DNA of 36,754 nucleotides from an uncultured Eggerthellaceae bacterium. Lineage in GTDB: Bacteria; Actinomycetota; Coriobacteriia; Coriobacteriales; Eggerthellaceae. A program made the translations under genes and the position numbers. The stretch lies in NCBI GenBank assembly GCA_905234635.1, contig CAJOJB010000022.1, positions 1 through 36,754 on the forward strand, in the 5' to 3' direction. The notes beneath the pieces are model-generated. The model had not been told where the DNA came from, made no database searches, and saw nothing but the letters and a program-made list of their open reading frames with translations. Below are positions 1 to 7,677 of this stretch, one piece after another (position 1 is the first letter of the stretch; each line of letters begins with the position of its first letter).

Positions 1-97
1 TTCTGCCGCAGCTTGGGCAGCTGGTGTAGCCTGCGATTCTGCCGCAGCTTGGGCAGCTGGTGTAGCCTGCGATTCTGCCGCAGCCTTGGCTTCAGAC
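1..97. repeat. 36-bp tandem repeat encoding QATPAAQAAAES units in the TauE-like protein
   Basis: ttctgccgcagcttgggcagctggtgtagcctgcga occurs at 1-36 and 37-72, with a partial copy from 73. The array runs off the window edge. Confidence 0.9.
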
Positions 98-507
98 GCA
101 GATGTATTACCGTGATCAGCCCTTGTGGCGCTACTCTTAGGCATGGCCAAGCCTTTACACAGCATGGTTGAAGCCGAATATGCAATAACGCAGCCGGTGG
201 CAAGCATAACCAGCCACGCAGGCGACATATTGGCAAGACGAACGCCCAAGGGCGAAGTACATGCCCCACACACCCCGGCAATTAAACCCAAGGGCACAAG
301 GCAGGTACGGTTACGAACATGGGTAATACTGCCCGCCGCCGCGGTAAAGATCATCGCAAAAAGCGAAGTGCCCGTGGAAGCAAGGGCAGAAAGTCCAAAA
401 CCCAAACGGAAGATGGGCACCATCATGGAGCCGCCGCCCACGCCCAGAAGGCCCGAAAGAATGCCAACAACTATCCCGCAGAGGGCTGCACCAATGACAA
501 CTTCCAA
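1..507 (-). CDS. TauE/SafE-family sulfite exporter-like permease, N-terminal part (3' end beyond the left edge)
   Basis: Not in the ORF track because it is open at the edge. My minus-strand translation is LEVVIGAALCGIVVGILSGLLGVGGGSMMVPIFRLGFGLSALASTGTSLFAMIFTAAAGSITHVRNRTC..., with the typical GLLGVGGG motif. TTG start preceded by AGAAGG, immediately after the TAG of the glycosyltransferase. Confidence 0.8.
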   Translation of the reverse strand, partial: MEVVIGAALCGIVVGILSGLLGVGGGSMMVPIFRLGFGLSALASTGTSLFAMIFTAAAGSITHVRNRTCLVPLGLIAGVCGACTSPLGVRLANMSPAWLVMLATGCVIAYSASTMLCKGLAMPKSSATRADHGNTSASEAKAAAESQATPAAQAAAESQATPAAQAAAE

Positions 508-516
508 GACAACCTT

Positions 517-1788
517 CTATTCGTCAAGGTTAAGGCGAATTTCACCCGTTGAACCTGGGTCGATATTGCGCACTTCCTGCGACTGTTCCTGATCGTCGGG
601 AACGATGGAATGCAAAAGGGCTGCCGAAAGCGGCTTGTCGCCTTCAATGCGTGCCATAATCTCGGGCCAAATAGACTGGAATTCAAAATAGTTTGCACAG
701 TTTTCCTGAGCGTAAGCCGCCGCACCGCTCGTAGCAGCACTCGCCGCTTCGCGATAAGCCGCTTTGTCGGGGCGCCCCAGGCTGCGCAACCAGGCCGTAC
801 GCTTCACGCGCTTTTCAATACCTTCTTCCAGGAAGGGGCCCGGATAAGGTTCAAGTGACGAAGGCTTAATCTGCTGTAAGTCCACCTGCGATTTGCTGTA
901 TTCGATCTTGCGGAATTCATAAAGCCAGCGATAGATGTCCTGACGGAAACGCGTGCCTTCACTGCGGGTTTCGGGTGGCAGGTGATGCAAGCGCCAGGTA
1001 TTGTCAAACCATACGTCGGAACCGAACATGCGCAGATTGAGCAAGTAGTCCAAGTCTTCGCCACGCACAATCCAGGGATCAAAACAGACGCGCAAAAACG
1101 CTTCGCGATGAATGGCCAAACAACCACCGCACACGTGGTTAGAACGGGAAAGACGCGGGCCCTTCATGGCCTTGTCTATCCACTTATTGAAGGCACGACC
1201 CTGTTCCCAGTAGCGGTTGTACCACTTGTCTTGGCTCATGGAATGATAGTTGCCTTCAGAATTAAGGTAGTAGCCCGTCTTGGCCAAAATAGGAATGCCG
1301 CGCTTGGTAAGTTTGCCCAGGCCATACATGGCTCGCGACATAAAGTCGGGATCGTCGACAACTTCGTCGTCGTCTAAGAACAGCACGGCGTCGAAACCAA
1401 GTACATTGGCTAAAACAAGCCCTAAGTTGCGCACCGCACCATAACCAGTAAGACCAATTTCGGTTTCGTGAGTGTCCAGGTTCAGCTGCTCGAAACGCTT
1501 ACGCACCAGGGCAAGCTCGGCTTCGCCCACAACCAAAATATCCAGACTGGGGAACTGATTGCAAATTGCGCGCACACGTTCCGTTGCGGGTGCCGCCAGG
1601 TCGGGGTCGGCTGCGACCAAGACAGCAATGGGGCCCATCTGTTCAACATTGACCAAAGATTCGAGGCACCGAGGCAGTTCGTCAATTTTGCCCAAGGTTG
1701 AAGGATGGTCGTAAACCGCAACCAGGGAATTGCTGCTGCTACGCGTACTTGCGCTAATAAAAACCGGTATAACTATGAGTGGATTCAT
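517..1788 (-). CDS. Glycosyltransferase family 2-like protein
   Basis: ORF 517..1800; the likely start is the internal ATG (MNPLIVIPVF). GT-A-like pattern with VLFLDDDEVVDDPDF and GEDLDYLLNLR. Confidence 0.75.
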   Translation of the reverse strand: MNPLIVIPVFISASTRSSSNSLVAVYDHPSTLGKIDELPRCLESLVNVEQMGPIAVLVAADPDLAAPATERVRAICNQFPSLDILVVGEAELALVRKRFEQLNLDTHETEIGLTGYGAVRNLGLVLANVLGFDAVLFLDDDEVVDDPDFMSRAMYGLGKLTKRGIPILAKTGYYLNSEGNYHSMSQDKWYNRYWEQGRAFNKWIDKAMKGPRLSRSNHVCGGCLAIHREAFLRVCFDPWIVRGEDLDYLLNLRMFGSDVWFDNTWRLHHLPPETRSEGTRFRQDIYRWLYEFRKIEYSKSQVDLQQIKPSSLEPYPGPFLEEGIEKRVKRTAWLRSLGRPDKAAYREAASAATSGAAAYAQENCANYFEFQSIWPEIMARIEGDKPLSAALLHSIVPDDQEQSQEVRNIDPGSTGEIRLNLDE

Positions 1789-1913
1789 GCTCTTACACAC
1801 CCTCTTCCGTGCGGCATAACGCCAGCGTCCAACAATAAGATACGACTACGTTATCGCGCACGCTTGAACGGCTTATTATAGCAAGGCAAGACGCTTGAAA
1901 CCATGCAAGCGCA

Positions 1914-2495
1914 TTATTCTTCTTCAGTTATACCGAAGCGCTTCAGGGCACCAATTAAAGGAAGTCCGAGTACATAGATCACAACCGCTTCACCAATACC
2001 AATGGCAATGACGCCAAAAAGATACATCAGCGGATACATACCGTCGAGCGCGATATCAGTGAAGGGAATGGTGTAAAAGCCCAAGCCCTGCAGAATAATA
2101 GGCAAATAAGCAGGCACGATGAGCGCATTGCTTACCACAAAACCTCCGATGGCCAGCAGGGGCTTATCGCGAAACTTACGACACCACAGGGCGCCCAGGA
2201 AGGTTGCCAAACCGCCAAACACTACGTCAAGCATGCCCAGCATGCCCATGCCGCTGATAGCCACATTGATAAGATTGGCAATAATGCAGCCTATGGTCAG
2301 ACCAGGGACCGCTGGTGCTGAAAAGAGCGCAATTACGCACAGGGCTTCAGAAATGCGAAATTGCACGGGCCCCCAGGCAAGCCCTTGCAAAAGCAACATG
2401 CACACCAAGGTTGCAGCGGCATAGACCGCCGCGATAATGCCCGCTTGAGCAAGCGAACGCGTCTTAAGACTAGTCCTGTCCAGGGAAGCTTCCAT
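1914..2495 (-). CDS. queT: QueT family queuosine-precursor transporter (ECF S-component-like)
   Basis: LAQAGIIAAVYAAATLVCMLLLQGLAWGPVQFRISEALCVIALF is typical of QueT; RBS GGAAGGAG upstream of ATG. Confidence 0.85.
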   Translation of the reverse strand: MEASLDRTSLKTRSLAQAGIIAAVYAAATLVCMLLLQGLAWGPVQFRISEALCVIALFSAPAVPGLTIGCIIANLINVAISGMGMLGMLDVVFGGLATFLGALWCRKFRDKPLLAIGGFVVSNALIVPAYLPIILQGLGFYTIPFTDIALDGMYPLMYLFGVIAIGIGEAVVIYVLGLPLIGALKRFGITEEE

Positions 2496-2504
2496 AATAA
2501 TCTC

Positions 2505-2591
2505 CTTCCGCGCAGGTATTCCTACGGGCTATGGGCAGCGTATTACATGGCCAATGCAGGGCCCAACGATGCAAAGGCATGGGCGAGTATA
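2505..2591 (-). promoter_or_regulatory. Candidate -10 (TATACT) and structured 5' leader of queT
   Basis: Minus strand: TATACT at 2591-2586, then a leader that can form GCCC-AUGC-CUUU-GCAU-GGGC and CGUAGG-AAUA-CCUGCG hairpins, the second abutting the GGAAGGAG RBS. Confidence 0.4.
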
Positions 2592-2714
2592 GCAGACTTA
2601 TAAGATTCACACGCAGAAAAACGAAACATACGCACGTATGCTTAATGCGCACCCAAGACGTACTTAAGGTTGTACCCAGGGTGTGCTTAATGCGCGCTTC
2701 GTATGGTGCGCTTG

Positions 2715-4652
2715 CTAGTTTTGAAGCGACTCGCTCACCGAAAAGAGTTCGTCACGATGCCCTTCTACAGTGCCTATCATCCTTGAAAGCGGTGCAACTA
2801 CTTCCAAGATGCCATTGTCGACCAACGGTACCAGCTGAGATGCAACAAGGCTGCGAACTTGGGGCGTAGGAGCGGGCGTAATGCCTTCCCGTTGCAAGAT
2901 TTCGCGTGCCTGAGCGGGGTCGGGCACTTCGGGATTGCCCATTTCTTCGAGCAGTTCCTGCATTTCGTTCATCACTACTTCAGGGCGTCCAAAATTATGA
3001 CGCCTGCACATGACATAGGCCGCCAGCGCCGCTTCCTTACGCCCCGCTTGCCACAGGGCAAAAGCCAAGCGATAGTAGATAAACGGAATAGCGTTGTCCG
3101 ACGTGGAATAGGACAAGGCCTGTTCCAAATACGGAATGGCTTCAGCATGCTGCTGCTTGGAAAAAAGCGCGTTGACCATGTCGGTATAACCAATGGTGCT
3201 CGTCGGTGCAAGCTCTATGCACTTTTCTGCCTGCTGTATGGCGCGGTCGGGTTCGCCCATGTCGCAATACAGGTCGCACAAAATTGAACGCGCACGGAAA
3301 CCCGAATCGGAATAACGGACAAAGCGCGTTCCTTCGTCAACCTTGTTCAGGGGAAGCAGGAATCGAGAAACCACGTCGGAACAATAGAGTGCCTTGGTGT
3401 TTGCGGGCAGGTCTTCCACTTCCTTGTCGGCCGCGTCGACCACGCTTTCTAGCACCGCAATCGCAGCGAGGGGCGCTTCCTGCCTGTCTTCTTCGGCCGC
3501 ATGGACCGTGTCCCACGAATCGCTGGGCATGTCAGAAAGAACGTCAAGTTCGCCAACGGTGTCGGCATAAAGGGTTTCGCGCATGTCCTGCGGAATGGGG
3601 CGCTCGTCACCTATCGGATGCTTGTGGTTAACATGAACCGCTTTGTCGAACGCAGGGTCCGACGTCACTGAAGCGTTGAGCAGTTCCTGCATCCAGTTAA
3701 AATCGCGCGCCTCGATGCGCGGAAGAACCTTGGCAATAAACGACAGTCGATCGAAATACAAAGTCATAGCCGCATCGTTGTCCAAGCTGACGGGGTGGCT
3801 CGCAATACGAACGCGCGAAATGCCTACACTCGTACCGAAGGCAACGGCCGCCAAAATGGCCCCCACCGACAAGGCATAGCGCGCCGCGTCCTGCGACGTC
3901 TGAGCAGAACAGTCGACCCACATCCCACTTACTGCGTCGAAACGATGCTGCTGCATCCATGACGCAAGAGGAGCCGTATAGTCTATACTGAAAAGGCCTT
4001 CGGTCACATTGCAGTCGTAGGTGTAGGTCAGTCGATAGGGCAGGCGAAGCGCTTCGACCATCAAGGCAAAACGCGTGCGCACGTCCCATTCCCCACCCAT
4101 GCGCCCCTGGGTGCCATAGATTTCAAGCAGGGGGTTGTTCGTCATGCCCTTCATTTGTTCAGGCGCGGCACCAGCAATAGAAGCAATAAGACTTGCGTCG
4201 GCCAGAGCGCAGTCCACTTCGGTCCATGTCGGAGCACTGCTTTGCGCGTCAAACGCTTCCTTAACAAAAAGTAGGCGGTTCATAGCGGCTTCGGCGGCGA
4301 ATACCGAAGACAGTTCGTCGGGTTCTAATTCGCCATGGGGAAAGCGTATCCAAAAGGTTCCCGTATTGGACAAGCGGATAACATCGATGTCGTGACTGGC
4401 CGCAATACTACGAATCCGCGATGCTCCCACATCTGAAAACAGACGTGCCGCGAAATGAGCAAAGCCTCTGCCGGGGCTGCCTTCTTCCGCTTCACTTGGC
4501 CCGAGCATAACAATGTCAATGGCGTCGGGCAGTTCGGTTTGAAGGAAGCGGACGAGCAAATCACCCATAGCCTGCGATTCTTGTTCTTTGGGGGAAAGCT
4601 GGGTCTTGTTTTCAGGCTGAATGTTTTCAGAAGAGTTGTTAAATAATGCCAT
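2715..4652 (-). CDS. Tetratricopeptide-repeat protein of unknown function
   Basis: Long ORF; C-terminal half contains TPR-like helices (ARSILCDLYCDMGEPDRAIQQAEKCIELAPTSTIGYTDMVNALFSKQQHAEAIPYLEQALS). Confidence 0.75.
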   Translation of the reverse strand: MALFNNSSENIQPENKTQLSPKEQESQAMGDLLVRFLQTELPDAIDIVMLGPSEAEEGSPGRGFAHFAARLFSDVGASRIRSIAASHDIDVIRLSNTGTFWIRFPHGELEPDELSSVFAAEAAMNRLLFVKEAFDAQSSAPTWTEVDCALADASLIASIAGAAPEQMKGMTNNPLLEIYGTQGRMGGEWDVRTRFALMVEALRLPYRLTYTYDCNVTEGLFSIDYTAPLASWMQQHRFDAVSGMWVDCSAQTSQDAARYALSVGAILAAVAFGTSVGISRVRIASHPVSLDNDAAMTLYFDRLSFIAKVLPRIEARDFNWMQELLNASVTSDPAFDKAVHVNHKHPIGDERPIPQDMRETLYADTVGELDVLSDMPSDSWDTVHAAEEDRQEAPLAAIAVLESVVDAADKEVEDLPANTKALYCSDVVSRFLLPLNKVDEGTRFVRYSDSGFRARSILCDLYCDMGEPDRAIQQAEKCIELAPTSTIGYTDMVNALFSKQQHAEAIPYLEQALSYSTSDNAIPFIYYRLAFALWQAGRKEAALAAYVMCRRHNFGRPEVVMNEMQELLEEMGNPEVPDPAQAREILQREGITPAPTPQVRSLVASQLVPLVDNGILEVVAPLSRMIGTVEGHRDELFSVSESLQN

Positions 4653-4831
4653 AGCTGCTACCTCGCTTGTGCTCGTTTTCTTACCCTTTCATCTTATCGC
4701 AAAAGCAGGCAACAAATATCAACAAGCGCGCAACAAAACCTTCAATATCTCAGGCACCAATGAAGCATTGTTCAAACATTATTGAATCGCAGCATTTAAA
4801 ACGCCGCTCATGCAGAACGACGTAATAAAAA

Positions 4832-4864
4832 CAGCAGCCGGCATTACGCTCGGACCGGCTGCTG
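4832..4864 (-). terminator. Rho-independent terminator overlapping the 3' end of the 86-aa CDS
   Basis: Minus-strand CAGCAGCCGG-(loop)-CCGGCTGCTG followed by TTTTTATT. Confidence 0.85.
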
Positions 4865-5104
4865 GTTATGTTGTTCCGCGGGCTGAACCTGCGAGATAGG
4901 CGCAGTATCAGCGGTCGCCTGTGGAGGCTCTGCGAAAGCCAAAAATGCCGAGCGCATGCACCAGGCGAATATGACAGAAAGGACGGCCAGAAGAAGCAAT
5001 TTCATAAGTAATTGCCGCCTTTGACGCTGTTCGTGGGCACTAAAAACATAGTGTTCCACGGGGCCCCCGCCATACACGTTCACACCCTGAATCCGTTCAT
5101 TCAT
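4844..5104 (-). CDS. Small single-pass membrane protein
   Basis: 86-aa ORF with one hydrophobic helix (LLMKLLLLAVLSVIFAWCMRSAFLAF); followed by a terminator. Confidence 0.6.
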   Translation of the reverse strand: MNERIQGVNVYGGGPVEHYVFSAHEQRQRRQLLMKLLLLAVLSVIFAWCMRSAFLAFAEPPQATADTAPISQVQPAEQHNQQPVRA

Positions 5105-5318
5105 GCTGCGTCTTTTCTCTAGTACGTTTATATTGCTGTATTTAGATGTAACAGGTGCATCTGGGTACTATTTCTACCATATATTGTGGTTTGCGTCTAG
5201 GAAAAATGCCTTATTTAGCGAATTATTTGCAAAAAACATCGACTTTTCCATAGACGTAATGTCCGCAAATTCAATAAGGCAAAAATATGGGATTGTAATG
5301 CCAGGTAAGCTCCGTTGA

Positions 5319-6221
5319 CTAGCTGGACCTTTCAGCGTGATGTTGCTGTTTCATGGTATACATGCGTTCGTCGGCTTTGTTGAAAAGGTCTTCCCACACC
5401 CACGCGCCTTGCACCATTTCTTCAGTTGAAGCCGTGCCGTACGAAAGCGTAAAGGGAATGGTTGTCATTTCGTCGATGTAACAGCTCATGCGCATGTGGT
5501 TATAGCCATCTTCGATTTCCTTAGCAAAATCGTCGTAGCTACCCTCGCAACAAATAACCATCATTTCGTCGCCACCAAAACGAATGGTTAAGCGTTCCTT
5601 ATTCTTCTTGCGGCTGTCGAAACGAGCCTTCCAGAAGCCGCCAACGTCGGTTAGTAGTTTGTCGCCCGCAGCGTGACCATAGGTGTCATTGACGTCCTTG
5701 AAATTGTCGAGGTCGATAATGGCCAAATGGATAGGCATCTGACTTGCACGGCGGAAGCCCACCGTAGGCAAGAAAATAGTATCCAGGTAGTTGCGATTAA
5801 ACACGCCTGTCAATGAATCAAAAACGACCTGATTGTTGTAGCCATCAATGATTTCGCTAATCTGATCGGCGCTGCCACCTTCAATAATAATGGAGTCGGT
5901 GGTATCGACCACATATTCAAGCACGCAGTCATGACCTTCGACATTGAGATAGCGCGAAATAATCCAGTAGATGCGGTCGTCGCAGAACTCCATTTTGTAA
6001 AGCACGTCCTGTGTTTGCAGGGCACGCAGCGAAGAACAATTTTCACAACGATGAGGACGGCCCCATACCGAACGACAAATGTTTCCCACCTGCAAGGTGC
6101 CGTCGGTGTTAACCAAGAATTCACTTAATGGATCAACGAGACGCACTATATTAGTTTCATCGCTCAGTAAATCGATGAGATACTCGACTTCTTCCCTGGT
6201 AAATTCCTTTTTGAATGCCAC
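5319..6221 (-). CDS. GGDEF-domain protein (probable diguanylate cyclase) with N-terminal Cys-containing sensory region
   Basis: RFGGDEMMVI motif and FDSLTGVFNRNYLD entry. Likely GTG start (VAFKKEFTREE) preceded by AAAGGGG; the longer ORF to 6902 runs into pit and is not credible. Confidence 0.85.
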   Translation of the reverse strand: MAFKKEFTREEVEYLIDLLSDETNIVRLVDPLSEFLVNTDGTLQVGNICRSVWGRPHRCENCSSLRALQTQDVLYKMEFCDDRIYWIISRYLNVEGHDCVLEYVVDTTDSIIIEGGSADQISEIIDGYNNQVVFDSLTGVFNRNYLDTIFLPTVGFRRASQMPIHLAIIDLDNFKDVNDTYGHAAGDKLLTDVGGFWKARFDSRKKNKERLTIRFGGDEMMVICCEGSYDDFAKEIEDGYNHMRMSCYIDEMTTIPFTLSYGTASTEEMVQGAWVWEDLFNKADERMYTMKQQHHAERSS

Positions 6222-6279
6222 AAGTACCCCTTTTGTACGCTTATACGTTTCTTTGCCTGAAAAGTTTAGCATTATTATA

Positions 6280-6393
6280 GGGCAAGTTCGCTGCTGGTTG
6301 TTGGGCAAGTTCGCTCTTAGCTGTTGGACAAGTTTGCTCCTAGGCATAGGGCAAGTTTCCCAATGGACATAGGCAAGTTTCCCACTGCGCTGT
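6280..6393. repeat. Five imperfect 23-bp direct repeats (consensus GGGCAAGTTYSCY...)
   Basis: GGGCAAGTTCGCTGCTGGTTGTT / GGGCAAGTTCGCTCTTAGCTGTT / GGACAAGTTTGCTCCTAGGCATA / GGGCAAGTTTCCCAATGGACATA / GGCAAGTTTCCCACTGCGCTG. The CAAGTT cores are spaced 23, 23, 23 and 22 bp. Confidence 0.9.
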
Positions 6394-6414
6394 TTTCGCA
6401 ACGAAAAAGGTCGG

Positions 6415-6420
6415 ATATAA
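6415..6420 (+). promoter_or_regulatory. Candidate -10 box of the pit promoter
   Basis: TATAAT about 80 bp upstream of the pit start and just downstream of the 23-bp repeat array; -35 is weak. Confidence 0.4.
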
Positions 6421-6498
6421 TAATGCAGCTTAGAAAAAGCGCTATTTGCGTGGTATGCCGCTTGTAAAACGGTTTGATCATAGAAACAAAGGACGCCT

Positions 6499-7554
6499 TT
6501 GCTCAACTTTAGCTTCAGCGCAGTTTTACCTGCCATGATGGACCAGCCCGCTCTGGCGGCCATCATTTTGCTTTCCTTGGGTACCCTTTTTATGAACGGT
6601 GCCCACGATGCAGCCAATGCCATTGCGGCAGCGGTGGCAACGCGTTCTATTTCCCCTGGTAAAGCACTCCTTATGGCGGCACTCTGCAACTTCTTCGGCG
6701 TTTCACTGGCAACGCTTATTTCGACAGCGGTCGCCAAAACCATGATTACCATGGTGAATTTTTCGGGCGACAACCAGGCGGCACTCATTGCCCTTTGCGC
6801 GGCCATGGTAGCCATTATTATCTGGGGTGGAGGCACCTGGTATTTAGGAATCCCATCTAGCCAAAGCCATGCCCTTATCGCGGGGGTAACAGGTGCAGCC
6901 ATTGCGCTTCAGGGTGGTATTGACGGCATTAACTTTAATGAATGGGTGAAGGTAATCTGGGGTTTGCTCGTAGCGGTCGGCTTAGGATTTTTCCTGGGGT
7001 GGGGCCTTTCAAAGCTGGCAGGAATCCTGTTTAAAAATGTCGAACGACGAGCTTCTGAAAAAACCTTCTCACATCTTTTGAACTTTACCGCAGGGGTACT
7101 TGCCTTTGAACATGGCATGCAAGACGGTCAGAAGTTCATGGGCGTATGCTTCTTGGCTATTGCCCTGGCCATGGGCGCTGACCAAAGCGTAGACCTCGAA
7201 TTCCCCTTATGGCTCATGATTTCGTGTTCGCTGTGCATGCTTATTGGCACAGCTATTGGTGGCAAGAACATTATTAAGAATGTCGGTCTGAACATTGTAG
7301 CCATGGACAAATGGCAAGGTTTCATCGCATCGCTTTCTGCTGCTATTTGTATCGGCATTTCAAACATGACTGGTCTGCCCATTTCAACCACGCATGCCAA
7401 CACAACCGCCATCATGGGCGTAGGCACGGCAAAGGGTCGCAAGAAGGTAAACTGGGGCGCATCAACCAACATGGCCAAGGCATGGATATACACCTTCCCT
7501 GGGTGCGGCCTGATGGGTTATGTGTTTGCCAAAGTCTTTATGATGCTGTTTTAA
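6499..7554 (+). CDS. pit: Inorganic phosphate transporter, PiT family
   Basis: TLFMNGAHDAANAIAAAVATRSISPGKAL and GIPSSQSHALIAGVTGAAIA signatures; TTG start with AAAGGA upstream. Confidence 0.9.
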   Translation: MLNFSFSAVLPAMMDQPALAAIILLSLGTLFMNGAHDAANAIAAAVATRSISPGKALLMAALCNFFGVSLATLISTAVAKTMITMVNFSGDNQAALIALCAAMVAIIIWGGGTWYLGIPSSQSHALIAGVTGAAIALQGGIDGINFNEWVKVIWGLLVAVGLGFFLGWGLSKLAGILFKNVERRASEKTFSHLLNFTAGVLAFEHGMQDGQKFMGVCFLAIALAMGADQSVDLEFPLWLMISCSLCMLIGTAIGGKNIIKNVGLNIVAMDKWQGFIASLSAAICIGISNMTGLPISTTHANTTAIMGVGTAKGRKKVNWGASTNMAKAWIYTFPGCGLMGYVFAKVFMMLF

Positions 7555-7677
7555 AGTTTCTACCGCGCCAGGAGTATTTCTTTTTACGCTTCGGTACCAA
7601 GCGCGTTGCTTTCCCTCAAAGCACACTATAATTCAATGCACAGAATTAATGCTAAAAACCTGTGAGTAGGCGCCTAC

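Noticed and set aside
1-97. CRISPR-like repeat at the left edge
   Set aside because: In-frame coding tandem repeat without spacers.
5103-5318. 71-aa plus-strand ORF in an AT-rich gap
   Set aside because: No recognisable domain, no clear RBS, and the TTG/ATG start overlaps the divergent gene; a real small protein cannot be excluded.
6280-6393. CRISPR array
   Set aside because: No conserved repeat/unique spacer alternation: the whole 23-bp unit is related and there are no cas genes in the window.
6222-6902. N-terminal extension of the 527-aa GGDEF ORF
   Set aside because: Runs through the 23-bp repeats and antisense to pit; a GTG start with a good SD at 6221 fits the protein better.
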